Assembly: GCA_004369085.1 (NCBI GenBank)
Contig: ML210159.1
Span: 1-64,000, forward strand
Direction: 5' to 3'
DNA: 64,000 nt
Source: Coprinopsis marcescibilis
Lineage: Eukaryota > Basidiomycota > Agaricomycetes > Agaricales > Psathyrellaceae
The notes beneath the pieces were generated by a model. The model was not told where the DNA came from. It did not search any database and saw only the letters and a list, made by a program, of their open reading frames with translations. Numbering within the stretch: position 1 is the first letter of the stretch; the number at the start of each line of letters is the position of its first letter. Positions 10,354-21,716 of the stretch are shown in pieces. A program made the translations under genes and the position numbers.

Positions 10354-13300
10354 ATTAGTAGATCACACAATGGGTGGGTGTTTGGGTAATGTGATACGTA
10401 GATAGAGACCAGGAAAACTCGCGCAGCTCGTGACTTGACCTGTAGTGATCGCTCGAGCTCACTGTACTACCCATTGCCAATTCAACCCCAATGCCAACCA
10501 AATGCCTGAACAAATGTCACATCACGTGTCCTTCTCACGCGAAAGCCGTCGATCATGCCGCCGCAGGCCAAAAATAGACGTCGAGTGCCAAGCGCGCAAC
10601 GCTAGGCAACGCGTTCGAGTTTGTGCATTTTCCTTTCGAATCCTTCGAGCTCAGCAGCCCATTTCTTTGATCTATAGCGGCTAAGAGAGGTCCATTCAAG
10701 TGCATTACAGTTCTACCTGCAGTTGTTCATTCCGTAGTATGGACAGGGCACGCCCCAGCAGGGCGAGAGCCAACCCCTCAGCGCAAAGACATGCCCGTCG
10801 TTTTCCACAAGGTCAAAGGAAATTCAGGCCGCCTATAATTCTGTTCGTCCGAGACTTGCGGTGTGGGGCTAGAACTTCGTCCGTTGGATCGTTCGGGTAC
10901 AGAGAGCCAGTGCTTATCAGAAAGCGACGGTTGTCAAATGGCGTCGGTTGATGTCGAGCATAAATTATAGTATCCCAGGGCGTGCTGCCGTTTTCCCAGT
11001 CGAAATGGGCGAAGCTTGGATCATCCATGATGTTGGTAGTACCAGTTGATGTTTGGAGCACGCCCGGGCGAAGCACGTTGACCTTGTCGTGTCTTCTATC
11101 AAGTTATTCGGTACCACCGGAACGAAAAAGGCGCGAAAAACAGAACCAAGCAGGTTAGAAAGGAAACATATGGTCCGCCTTTCCACATATTCGTCAGGTA
11201 TAAATCCATACGTGCTGAAAGTGCTCGGGATTGGAGAGGAGAAATGAACTATGGCGGATTTCTGGACAGGAATTGCCTCGGTACCACAGTCCTAGAGGTT
11301 GGTACAGAGTTGGCCCGATTCTGATTGCTGGGTGCTGGGCCACGGCCTTGGTAAATTTCCCCTGTTAGCGGTGGGTTAGATATAATAGATTCGCAGCAAG
11401 AACTCCCCTAGGCATCGGTTATCCTATCGCCGGATCCTTTCACTGGAATCGGCAATACGTAGGCAGAGGTAAATCGGTGGGACTGTCCTGGTTGGACCCT
11501 GGACCATGGAGGAATCGAATCCGAATTTAGGCCTTAGGCTCGATTGCTGAGCCCCATACCGCTGCAACAATCGTTTTGGAATACTACAGGGGATTGTTTT
11601 GGGTAGCGTGGTCGCAGAAATAAATTTTGAGATACAGGGGGTGAACTGAGTTGTGGTCAAAAAACTTAAAGATGGGGGCTTGGACACGGAATAAACGAGC
11701 GATTACCTTTCTTTCATCCTCTATATGCAGGGGTTTCAATATGACGAACCGGAGAAGCAAATGCACTGATTGTCTGGCGGAATTCTCTTTTTTACAATGA
11801 CATTGCAGATTCACTACTGTACCTGAGATGATGTTACCGCCGCTTGGCAGGGCTTGGAAGGTCATCCATCGCTGTCATTGCGGAAGCAGCAGCTTTCCAA
11901 GTCAATCAAAGACGGAATAACCATGACAATGGTGACTCACACGCTTTGATCGAATTAATTATACTTACATACCTTTACATACGCCGACCGGGCTCATCAG
12001 GCTACGTTACCTTTCCTACTATGTATAGCCCGCACCACGTTGGGCGTGTTCCAGCGTGTTCCTATCTGTTCATGTGTGCATTTATGAAGGGCAGCCGCGC
12101 CATAGGCCAGCCAGCACAATTTCACAGAATCTCACTGGCAGTACCTTCAAATATGGGTGAGCATGTTAGCAATCTATGTGTCGTCGAGGTGGACTACTTA
12201 TCATTCTGACGACGTTCGAAAACCTGCACCTGGGGTCCTTGACCTTTCAACCAAAATATTCTAATCGCACACTAGGCTGCGAAACCTTGAGTAGTCTCTG
12301 ACCCTGGTAACGAATTGCCGGTCTTTGTCGGCCACCGTCAGATAGGAATAGCTTTGCCTGATTTCGTGCTGTTCAAGGATTTCCCTCCTGATTTCTGATC
12401 TCAAGGAAGGCTGAGTGCGCAAGCAAGAGGCAGCAAGAGGGTCGAACAATAGAAAATGACCTTGTGATATATATCTTTTGAAAGTCGTGTGGTGCATACC
12501 ATGACGATGTCTCAATGCCCACTGGTCAACGGGAGACCGTCTGGCACGCCGATTCAGATGCCTCCAGCCGCTTCCACTTACAGATTTGGATCTGTCAGGA
12601 AATCCGGTAATTCATAAGTATGTAGCATCCTGACGTACCCATACAACATTTTTGTGTCATCTTGCCGATGATTCGGTGCTTGACGATTATGTGACGGCGT
12701 TTTAACCTGTTTTTACTCGGTCATCCTTGATTGTGAAGGCTTGACGAGGCGCCCGATAGTAAATTTGAGGCGCCCGCGAGTAGAGTCTGTCAGAACGGAG
12801 CAGCACAGTGACATATCTGTTTGATATGTAGTGCTCAACCTCCCGCAACCAGGGAAACACATTTGGTTCCTTAGCGTTTTCAGGTACTTAGTAGTCATTG
12901 ACCTCAGTTGACCGACAGCCCAAGGAAGCATGAACTGTTTTTGCGGTTTAATAACGGTGAATCGGGAGGAAGGGACGTACTTGACAACAGGACCTAGAGT
13001 AACTGGAGGAGGAACACTCAGTGATCGGGTCCGATCGGATGGATCTGGGGGTTTGGATTAATGGGGGTTTCTCCGTTGCCGTGCCCGTAAAAGGGGCCTG
13101 GCCCTCCGGGGTAGGACTAAGGAGGTGTCAAGAACCTTTGGGGGCACATAGAATGGACCATATGGCTGAAATAGACAGTACACTGGCTCCAAAGTTTTGA
13201 ACAGCAATAGTATGGCAGGTTATAGGATTAGGCGCCCACGAGGGAGAGAGAGAGGAAGGAAGCCAAGCAAGAAAGCGCCGCCCGACGAGACATTTGTGCA

Positions 13301-13583
13301 AACAAGGGGCAACACAAATGCAACATGGCACAGTGGAGCAGATCTGAAATAGGCAAGCTCAATGATCGACCCTGTGCCATCATGTCTTTGTGGCCAGGAG
13401 GTCATTCCAAAGTGAGAATTCCAGGAAATAACAACTGACAGCACTCGACGGATATATAGGGCATCTGGATAAATGGCTTACATCTGCGACGACGGAATCC
13501 CCGCCCGTCTATCTGTCAACGACTCTTGCTCCCTGTCCACAAGTTCAACTTGTTGTCACCACTGCTGGCACACTTAGCGGACA
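10354..13583. other. 3.2-kb gene-poor region
   Basis: No confident gene is visible. Open frames on both strands are short, overlap each other and lack known motifs. The most protein-like one, on minus at 10813-11076, is listed separately. The region separates the SNIP1 promoter from the Zn2Cys6 gene. I saw no terminal repeats or transposase motifs. Confidence 0.45.
10813..11076 (-). CDS. hypothetical small open frame, doubtful
   Basis: This is an open frame of about 87 codons. Its stretch DDPSFAHFDWENGSTPWDTI and the tail ending RTNRIIGGLNFL look more like protein than the neighbouring frames do. The listed start codon is not an ATG; the first ATG in frame gives MDDPSFAHF, near 11030. I recognise no family. 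It could be an exon of a larger gene or a gene remnant. Confidence 0.2.
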   Translation of the reverse strand: MLRPGVLQTSTGTTNIMDDPSFAHFDWENGSTPWDTIIYARHQPTPFDNRRFLISTGSLYPNDPTDEVLAPHRKSRTNRIIGGLNFL

Positions 13584-14784
13584 ATGTACACCAATTCTAT
13601 CTCCTCGTCGGCTTCCTATCGAGACTCGGGGTACTCCACTTCTATGCCAACGACTTCTCAAATTTATTATGGTCCTTCTTCATCCGTTCCCAGACCTTAT
13701 CATTGTGACAACTCGCGTCACAGCCCCTACAACGAGGACAACTTTGCCGACGACTCTCGAAAAACATATGGCAGTAGAGAGTCATTCTCGCCTTCCACTG
13801 TGTACAACCAATCGTGCGATAGGAGGTATACCAGCCTCCCAGAACTCCACATGCCCTCTCCGACACCATATCGAGGGTATTATTGTGAACGGATATCTGC
13901 GCTTACCTCCTCGAGTGTGCCCCAGATAAAACCGGAGCTGTCCCCTGTGCTCGATCACTATAATTTCCCATCCCATTCCAACCTCACTGCTGAAAAAAAC
14001 ACCTTCGCCATTCCTTCGGAAAGATCACCGACGGACCCAGATTACTGGGTGCCAAACCCCGCCGCAACCCATCCTCTCCCGAGAAGCGCTACGCGAACAC
14101 CGGTGTCACCCATCTCTTTACCCAAACCGAAGAAGACCCGCCCCCAAAAACCTCGTATTGAACTCGCCCCGGACCAGCCACCTACGACGCAGGGGAGGCC
14201 CCGTGCTCGCGTATATGTCGCCTGCGTACAATGGTACATCTTCCGTTGTCCATCCGTTTGTATCTTAACTAACACGAATGATACATAGTCGGTCAAGAAA
14301 AATCAGATGTGATGGTGCTAATCCAGTATGCCATAACTGCTCGCGTCGTCCAAGCGGGGTCGACTGCTGTACCTACGACTCCGCACCAAAGCGCCGCGGT
14401 CCAGATAAGCGTCCTGGCGCTCGCCAGCGGATGATATCAAGAGCAAGCTGCGGGGAGGATTACGCCATTCTTTCAAGCCGCCGTCGAGGTAGCCGTGCGA
14501 GCACGTCATCAAACGAAACTGTGGCCACCAACGAATTCATGCCACAAGATATACCTGCCGTTGCTGTTTCCCCTCGCTCGCCTCTCACCCCTTTGGACGA
14601 ACGGTCCATTCCTCTTCCGTCTGTCCAGTACTCACCGGGGGTCGGTGGTGATGTTGTGGTTCTATATTCCCGGCAGTGTGGATGCCACGGAGCTGTCGAT
14701 TGTCCCAGTTTGTTTCCAGGCGTTTACACCTATCCTGACAATAGAAAGTCTTCGATGGTTGTTCGCGACACCTTGCATTTTTAG
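13584..14784 (+). CDS. Zn2Cys6 (Gal4-type) transcription factor, apparently short
   Basis: Exon 1 encodes a Ser/Tyr/Pro-rich leader of about 210 residues ending in RPRARVYVACVQ. An intron (about 14232-14287) joins it to CRSRKIRCDGANPVCHNC, completing the binuclear zinc cluster with its last cysteine in GVDCCTYD. The basic linker KRRGPDKRPGARQRM is typical of Agaricomycete members. The split between the first two zinc cysteines is also usual in this group. After the cluster only about 130 residues remain, Ser/Pro-rich, before TAG at 14782-14784. I see no fungal-specific transcription-factor domain. Either further exons exist that I cannot place, or the protein is naturally short or truncated. 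It should act as a nuclear DNA-binding regulator; its targets are unknown. Confidence 0.75.
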
Positions 14785-15705
14785 AGCTCTATGGTTAGAC
14801 CCAATCTTATCATCATCCCTTACCTTTGTAATCCGCGGCGATGTCTTCGAGCTGACCTGAAGATACTCTACTCTGGGTAATACTCTGTTCTATTCCTCCA
14901 TCTCCCTGGACCTTCCGGCTCGCATCCACGTCTTGCATAATTCATCCTCCCTTAGTGCTTCATAGAGCAGTGATTCGGATGGGCACAAGTAGTAACAAGG
15001 GCCCCCCTCACTCAATCATTCGAACATCACTGTTTCGACATGCGAGAACGGGTTTCTGAAGGCTTGACCTACTAGTGGAGAGGGACTTCAAATTCGAGAG
15101 GGTCCAGGAAAAGTCACGGCCAGACCACACTCGACGACACCGACAACTATTACAGGGGCTCATGGTACGTTCCGGTGCTCGCTACATTCAAAGTTGTTTG
15201 CTGCTGTGAGTTTGCAGTAACATAAATCGTGCTGAGCGTCTGTCGTCCGTGCTTCATGATAACCACACACAAGCGCGATACCGGCACAACCTTCGGTGAA
15301 CATGGCTCTTTCGGGGCTCTTGGGCCAGCTTTATAACGTATCGACGTAGAGAGTTGACGCAAGGGATCCGAGTCGTACCCAGAGCACTACTGACATCCTT
15401 TTGAACGTTCAGCAGTGGGCGTCTCTTACATTTCCACTTGTTACGTATTAAAAGCTTGGATATCATCGCTATTTTTCCAGTTCCTCGATACCGCCAATGG
15501 CAGTCGCCACAACTACTACTGTCTAGTTAATTAGAGTTTAGATTGAATGACGGTGACTAGAGTTGGAGTCAGTAGTCTGACTTTGAACCGGGACTGTCGG
15601 ATCGCAAGGCAAAGCAATTGTTTTAATTAGGGTTACCGAGTATGGAAATGTGGCTTGTTAGCTAGGACCTTGACCTGACGCTCAGACCACATCACCCACC
15701 ACGAC
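14785..15705. other. intergenic, possible unplaced 3' exons of the Zn2Cys6 gene
   Basis: This holds about 920 bases without a convincing gene. The first 90 bases are open in another frame (to TGA near 14858) with a hydrophobic composition, and could be a further exon of the upstream factor. The remainder shows nothing and ends in the promoter of the RING gene. Confidence 0.4.
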
Positions 15706-17689
15706 GTGAAGATCATGAGCGAGCCTCATCTAACAGAATTTCCCGACTCGCGGCCAGCTACAGCTCCCCCAGACGCAGCTCATTGCGCATCGTCCGTGAC
15801 GATGGCCACTCTCAAGCGGCCAGCGTCGCCTTCCTTTGAGAACGATGACCAACCGAAACGCAAGCGAGTCAGAGAACACGCCGATGAAACAGCGATGGTA
15901 GAGAGAGATGCAGCAGTGTGTAGTAAATCGAAGCTAGCGGGGGAACTGGCTTTTGAACTGCAATGTGGATGTTGCTCGGAGCTGGTATACAACCCAGTCG
16001 TGGTCTTACCCTGTCAACACTTTTTCTGTGGGAGGTGAGTTTTAACTCTTTATTCGCTCTTGAGCGATACTTGACTAACCCTTGGGCTTGCAGCTGCTGT
16101 GTGCTATGGATTAGGGTGAGCTCACTTTCCCATCCACGTATTCCGATGTTGCGTGGGCTGGTAAAACCGCGCCAAGCCCTGCTCCCTCTTTATCATCTAA
16201 ATGGGTATTGGTCGACGTCAGCGCCATACTGATTTGGTTTTCACAGAATGGAGGCACCAACTGTCCCGCTTGTCGGGGTATCTCGACTGCTGTCAATCCA
16301 TTTCGAGCCCTGCAGACTGTGGTAGACACACTGCTTCGTTCGGCCCCTGAATTGGCGCGCACCGAACGCGAAAGGCAACAAGCCGACGATGTCTATAGAC
16401 CAGGTCTATCTCTCAGAGCACGTATCATATCTTCTACAGTCCTTGAACTTGCTGACAATATGTGTGATATTAGATTCCAAGCCCCAAAGAACCGTCACCG
16501 GAACCCAATCTCAATGCGAATCTGGACCTTGCGCAACCTTGTCCACACTGCATTGCAGGAAACATCCATGGGTGGAGATGCCCTCAGCCTATACCAGATC
16601 CTGTGGCCGACCCTGAACATGCATGGCATCTTGACGAAGGTGCACCTCCAGGCCACGGTAACTGTGGGCATTGGTAAGTAGCTGTGCAGGTTTCTTTCCT
16701 CGATGAGGATGCTGACGCGTATCTCTAGCGAAAATCTCCTCGCCATTGAAGCCCCGGTAACATCCAAATGTGATTTGTGTCAAGTTCTCTTCTGCGGGAT
16801 CAATATACGAGAGCGCTGCCGGGCACTACCCTTAGACTCGCAACATCCTCAAGGATTGTCGAGCGTCGGCGACCTCATAGAATCACCGGATGTCTATGAT
16901 TGCTTTGATAACAACCAGTATGAAGTCGAGATTATGTTTGACTATCTCAGGACCCTTAACAAGAAACCACGACAAATCTATTGTGATGTGAGTATCTGAA
17001 CGGTTTCCGCCTTCGCCAGCTCTAATGTTGTGCTTCGCCAGATCATAAGTTATGTGCACACTCAGCCCAGAGGATTGCAGCCCTTGATCGAATCCGATGT
17101 TTTCAGCGATATCAACGGCAATGGCGCTGATGGCGTGCCCCAAGGTCCCTACAACCGGATTTGCAGGGTTTGCGCTGCTGAGGTACTTCTCTGGGGCCTG
17201 AAAGAGTGGTGGATTAGAGAACGCCAGGTTCATAAGGATAAACTGGACGCTGCCGTCCTCACAAGGCCGGACTGTCCTGGAGGCAATGGATGTCAGCGAC
17301 AGAAAGAACTGACACATGCTAGAGATTGTACGTCTTTGTAGCTTCTCTATATTTGTTCCCTGTACTGACAATATCCGTTAGTCAATCATATCATTGCACC
17401 CTTGCCATTACCAGAAACACAGGTCTCTCAAGCGAACATTGGCGCCATACCAATAGCAACTCTGGGGAGCAATGACTCTGTGCCCTTGATTCCATCGTCC
17501 TCCATTGACGCTGTTGAGAACATGATTACCGCAACGCCTCCACAGCATCAGCAGCGACCCTCCGCACTCTCTTTTTTACTGAATGGTCCAGAACTGGACG
17601 ACACAGGTGTGTTTGGCCGCGCCATCGCTAGAAGGATGCGGTCCCCTAGTCCGGACCTTCGAGATGCCATCGATGCCCTGAGTCCTTGA
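15706..17689 (+). CDS. CHFR-like RING-type E3 ubiquitin ligase lacking an FHA domain
   Basis: CHFR-family ligases ubiquitinate mitotic regulators at an early mitotic checkpoint. After a basic, disordered leader (KRPASPSFENDDQPKRKRV), the C3HC4 RING reads LQCGCCSELVYNP, LPCQHFFCGSCCVLWIR and GGTNCPACR, assembled over three exons (about 15706-16034, 16094-16120 and from 16247). Downstream is the Cys-rich region characteristic of CHFR: CPHCIAGNIHGWRCPQP, GNCGHWENLLAI, KCDLCQVLFCGINI, RICRVCAAEVLLWGLKEWW and RPDCPGGNGCQRQKELTHARDFNH. The C-terminal 110 residues are disordered, ending RDAIDALSP with TGA at 17687-17689. No FHA domain can be found before the RING. ATG 15706 or 15715 could be the start; both are in frame. 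At least five introns are inferred. Confidence 0.75.
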
Positions 17690-18278
17690 ACCACACTCGA
17701 ACGTCCCCTTTGAACGCACAAAGACATTATTGGGCACCATCACAATACCACTGCCTGCTTTCCCCTCCCTCGTTCTCTTACTTCACGATCGTTATGACCT
17801 CACACCTAATTGCGAATTATTCCTGAACCACATGTATTACTAGTCCCAGCTTTCCACGCTTTCTTTTCTGTACCTTCACTGGCTTCGTAGAACTTTCCCG
17901 GATTACATTATTGCCATTGTTGAATTTCATTCATTTCATTTCATGTCTGTGTACATGTGTACCTATCTGGGGTTCAGGCGGACTCGGAAGGCGTCTGATG
18001 AAGTTTAGATGGTCATTCAACAATTCGACGCCGATGGGACTTATCCCACCTTCTTTTCGTATGCAACAATATGCGATGTTTGAGGATCGCGACGAGGCAG
18101 GACGAGGCCTCCGAGTCGAGTGCGGTAAGCTGTGGCTTCCTCCGCAGCGCAGGCGAAATTCATGCATAATGTCAGTTCCCATCTGCGATCGTCAGAAGTG
18201 TGCAACACACTAAAACCGAGGGTAGCCTGCCACAGCTTCACAACCAGGCACAATGAATCCTGAAAGCCCAGACAATGG

Positions 18279-18322
18279 ACGACTTTCCACGGAGGTTTAG
18301 AATCCTAGATTATTTTCTAATG
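18279..18322 (+). repeat. left terminal inverted repeat of the MITE-like element
   Basis: The outer 12 bases, ACGACTTTCCAC, are identical to those of the right repeat. The middle 5 bases differ, and the inner part shares ATCCTAGATTATTT exactly. Confidence 0.75.
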
Positions 18323-18778
18323 AGCCCTGCCGAAAAGCCGAACGTCTTGGCTGCCCTTTGGGGAAAGGCAAAGGCTCCGCTGTCACTGCAGACCCCATTC
18401 TAAATCCTGACTCTAGACGAGGGTCCCCTACCCCCTCTCCAGACTCAGACGCACCTTCTAAACGAGATTTCGGCCGAATGGGGAAGCTGCATAATGCCTA
18501 GACGTTGTTTCCGTTCAACCCAAGACCGTGTTGCCAAATGAAGCACTTGAAACTTGGTTGGAACCGAGACCAACATCTTCAGGAATCCCTAATAGCTCCA
18601 GGTATCATGTTATCTCATGAACTGGGACTCCTAAAGGGTGTATAAATTGAAGTAAATTTCTCTGCCCAGGGCAAGTCCCGGGCGGCCGACGAGTCTGAGA
18701 TGGTTTATCTCTTCCTCCTAGATGTGTCGGTGGTTTAGAACAGATATTCTAAATTCGCATTCAAAGCCCGACATCAGC

Positions 18779-18821
18779 CATTTAGAAATAATCTAGGATC
18801 CTAAACGCGGTGGAAAGTCGT
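18779..18821 (-). repeat. right terminal inverted repeat of the MITE-like element
   Basis: Read on minus, this begins ACGACTTTCCACCGCG and continues TTTAGGATCCTAGATTATTT. It matches the left repeat apart from a few substitutions and a single-base gap. Confidence 0.75.
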
Positions 18822-19028
18822 TCAATGGGTCATAAACATTTAACACAAGGGAAAATCCCGCACACGCCAGATCCAGATCGTCCAATCGAAGGATTGTTCT
18901 GCTTCGAATTTCCCTCCATCGGAAAGAAGATGTTGAATAATATACATAATGTTACAAGTCAAAGCGGGAAGAGAAATAACTATAAGAAGGGGGAAGGTAG
19001 GATGTCCGTAACGGCCATACGGCTTGGA

Positions 19029-21367
19029 CTACTTACTAAATTCTGAACTGCTATATCCATTGTTGTTAATCGTCCGCCAACGGGCATCTGAAGTCCCGCG
19101 GGGGCGGGCTGTTGAAGAGAGAAGGGAGGATGGGTCCGCCATACTCGGCCCATGGGAGGGTCCTGCCCTGCTGTTATGACTGTCAGGCAGCCTTGATCCT
19201 GACCCCGGTTCCTTGCCATCTCCTCGCGACCGAGAGGGCTTTTTCTGAGTGTATGACTGAAAAATATAGGTTAGAGGTTGATTTGAATGCATTAACGAGG
19301 ACTGCGCGTACCATCACGGTCTTGAGCGCTCTGCAAAGGGAGAAACAAAGGGATGAGCAAAACTTTATCAATCTCGTAGAAGGGATGGCCGTACCGAATC
19401 TGTAAACTCCTGCAGCTACAGAGGGTTGCCACTTCGTAAACTCCAACGGAAGTCGAATTGGACAGGGAGCGATGCATGGCGTGTTTTACGAGCGATTGTA
19501 GATGGGGGAGCTTGTATGTCATGGAGAGGATAAGAAGCTGATTGAGCACCGTGGGCGAATGCTGAAGGGGCGTTACGAGGGCGAACGAATAAAGGTATTG
19601 CACAAGGGCCAACCCTATTGGGTACGGTTCCGACAAATGAAATTGTCTTGAAGTTAGTCGGGGATCAAGCTTCGGATGTTCGAAGCTCATGGTTCCAGAC
19701 ACGTCCGGAAGTGGAAGGTGCATTTTGGAGTTGGGAAGCGTCGTCAGCGTCATGTTGGCGGTTTTCAGCATCGTTAACCTCTTTTCCTTGAACCAAGGCC
19801 ATCTATCCTCCAAAATCTTCCTGGAACAAGGGATCTTGCGACCATCCTCGCATACAATGTCAAAGTCCGTGAGCACCCGTTCTTCCAGCGCAGCCAACCC
19901 CAGTTCTTGCATTCTGATGTCTAATTTTAGTGGTGGGGGTCGATAAATTCCGAAGGCTTCCAGGTCGATAACAGCAACGTGATCCCAACTCAGTAGACGT
20001 CGGTTATAATCATCAACGAGGTTTCCATGTCGGTTTCCGAATATCAGGAACTTGTTCGAGTCTGCCCATAGGCAACCTCTGAACCATGAACCTGTCTCCA
20101 AAGCCTTCCCGGGGTCAATGCGTGACCAGGTCATCGCGTTAAGGTCGAGAACCCAGATCGAGTAGGATTGATAACTATGTGCGAGGTATGTCCCAGCGAT
20201 GATCAGGTGGTTGCCTAGAATCGCTCCAGTTGGGAACCGAAGGCCCGGCGGGAAAGTCTGGCCTGTCATGGTGGCAGAACGGTCTTGAATCATGAAATCC
20301 ACATCAGCCAACGGAGAGAAAACTTCCAGTTCTCGTTTCACATCGGTGAACTAGGCGGTGAAATAAGAATCAGAAGAAGATGTAGGTTGCACAAAACGCA
20401 CGTTGTAATTGCTGTAGAGGAAAATGTCGCTTGGATGGTCCTCAGTGGGTTGCGCGTTGTAAGGTAGATGGATGAGGTTGGATGTGACTTCTGGAGCACT
20501 GGACTGTGTTCGGCTGCTCTGGAAGCGCGAGCCTGAAGGGCCCAGGGTTGAGGTGGAGTGGCTTGGATGGTCTTCCTGGGGATTCCTGACGATGGTGTCT
20601 GAGGCTACGGCGACGCTTCGATACGTTCCGCAATGCCGAGGATAGTCTCTCTGTTGCACCCATACCTTGCCGATGAGGTCATACACACAAATGTCGTCCA
20701 ACCATGTATTGAAGAAATCTTGTCCACCAATAATGAACAGGCGATCGGTGGTGACGGAAGAGAGGTGAGCGTAACGGGACCGGGGAATCAAAGATGCGGG
20801 GGTTGTTTGGGCGACTGGTACCTCTGGTAGCCAGCGTTGGGTCGAAAGATTGAAGAAGCGGACGTCGTTCAACACGCAAAGCTCGTCTGGATTCGTGGCG
20901 TCCGGCTGGTTGCTCATCCCACCGAAAATGACAAGATGATCATTCCCTAACATGATGATCAGGGCTGACATTGTGACAAAAGATTTGGGGACTTACAAGC
21001 ATCAGCGCTGTGGAAGTATCTGGGCTGTGGGACGTCGTCGTCGGCAGCGTAGGGTATCTTCTGCCAGAGGAATGACTCTAGATCGAAAACGTAGAGATCG
21101 GACACCATTCGTCGTTCAGTTACCAGTCGTCCCCCCTGAATTTGACAATAAGCGCGCAGCGGGTGCTAAAGTCGACACGTCTACTCACGAAGAGGTACAT
21201 TTTTGAGCCTACGACGGTCGTGGAGGCACCCTGAAAGCATAGAGCTCACTGTTAGAGCTACAGATGGCGGGTAAAAGAGAAATGTGGTTACTCACAACCA
21301 ATTTTGCGGGGACATCGCCTGCGGTTTTCCTGCAATATGTGGTCAAATCATATATAGAGTGCAGCAT
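19029..21367 (-). CDS. RAL2: kelch-repeat and BTB protein, Ral2-like
   Basis: S. pombe Ral2 is a kelch-type protein needed for Ras1 activation in mating and morphology; this gene has the same layout. ATG 21367 gives MLHSIYDLTTYCRKTAGD, with an in-frame stop just upstream. Kelch units follow: GASTTVVGSKMYLFGGRL, VSDLYVFDLESFLWQKIPY, DHLVIFGGMS and RLFIIGGQDFFNTWLDDICV, with further units to NHLIIAGTYLAH. The C-terminal half has a BTB-like region: LTDFDIVCEDGRKIPCSRKIL, then a long insert and YPIGLALVQYLYSFALVTP. The last 75 residues are Ser/Arg/Pro-rich and end SSSEFSK. An in-frame TAG near 20352 is removed by a 51-nt GT-AG intron that joins SNYN to FTDVKREL. One exon, 19312-19330, is only 19 nt. 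Confidence 0.75.
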
Positions 21368-21716
21368 AGCTCGTTTGAACGGTCAAAACGATGACAGACA
21401 CGAGCTAGTCGAAAGACTATTGGTGAGAGTGTTGAGCAAGAAAGCAAGAGCTATGCCTGGAGGGTGAGACAGTCAGTGAAAGCACAGGAATTGAGGCCGA
21501 ACAAGCAGCCCAACTCCGGCTGATCGCCGCCAGAACGGTCATTGCCCATTGTTCAGACGACCACGACGGTTCAGTCAACGAAGAGCGCAGAAAAAGGTAT
21601 CCACTGGCATCGTTTCAAACCTTACTCGAGTCTATATAGTCGGTGATTTCCGTGAGCGAAGTACTATATACCTCCTATTCAACTTTCAACTCCATGCTCA
21701 TGCCATCATCGCCGAT
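21368..21716. promoter_or_regulatory. divergent promoter region, Ral2-like gene and PDX3
   Basis: These 349 bases separate the divergent start codons at 21367 (minus) and 21717 (plus) and must contain both promoters. Frame 3 is open on plus from 21549 into PDX3, so a longer N-terminus cannot be excluded. Confidence 0.4.

Larger units (their letters stand above)
18279..18822. mobile_element. MITE-like element with ~44-bp terminal inverted repeats
   Basis: Two ends about 0.5 kb apart are inverted copies of each other. The left end starts ACGACTTTCCAC and continues through TTTAG and ATCCTAGATTATTT. The right end reads the same on the opposite strand, with about 38 of 44 positions identical and one 1-base gap. 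CAATGG lies immediately outside the left end (18273-18278) and again outside the right end (18823-18828), consistent with a 5-6 bp target-site duplication. The interior has no long open frame, so the element would be non-autonomous. The heptamer TTCTAAA, or its complement TTTAGAA, occurs six times inside. The family cannot be named from sequence alone. Confidence 0.7.
17690..19028. other. intergenic between converging 3' ends, holding an inverted-repeat element
   Basis: The CHFR-like gene (plus) and the Ral2-like gene (minus) end towards each other here. A short ATTTC-type tandem (17925-17944) lies in the first part. The MITE-like element at 18279-18822 fills the centre. The rest shows no coding signal. 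Confidence 0.5.

Noticed and set aside
20345..20360. In-frame stop in the Ral2-like gene, suggesting a pseudogene
   Set aside because: A 51-nt GT-AG intron removes it and restores the reading frame.
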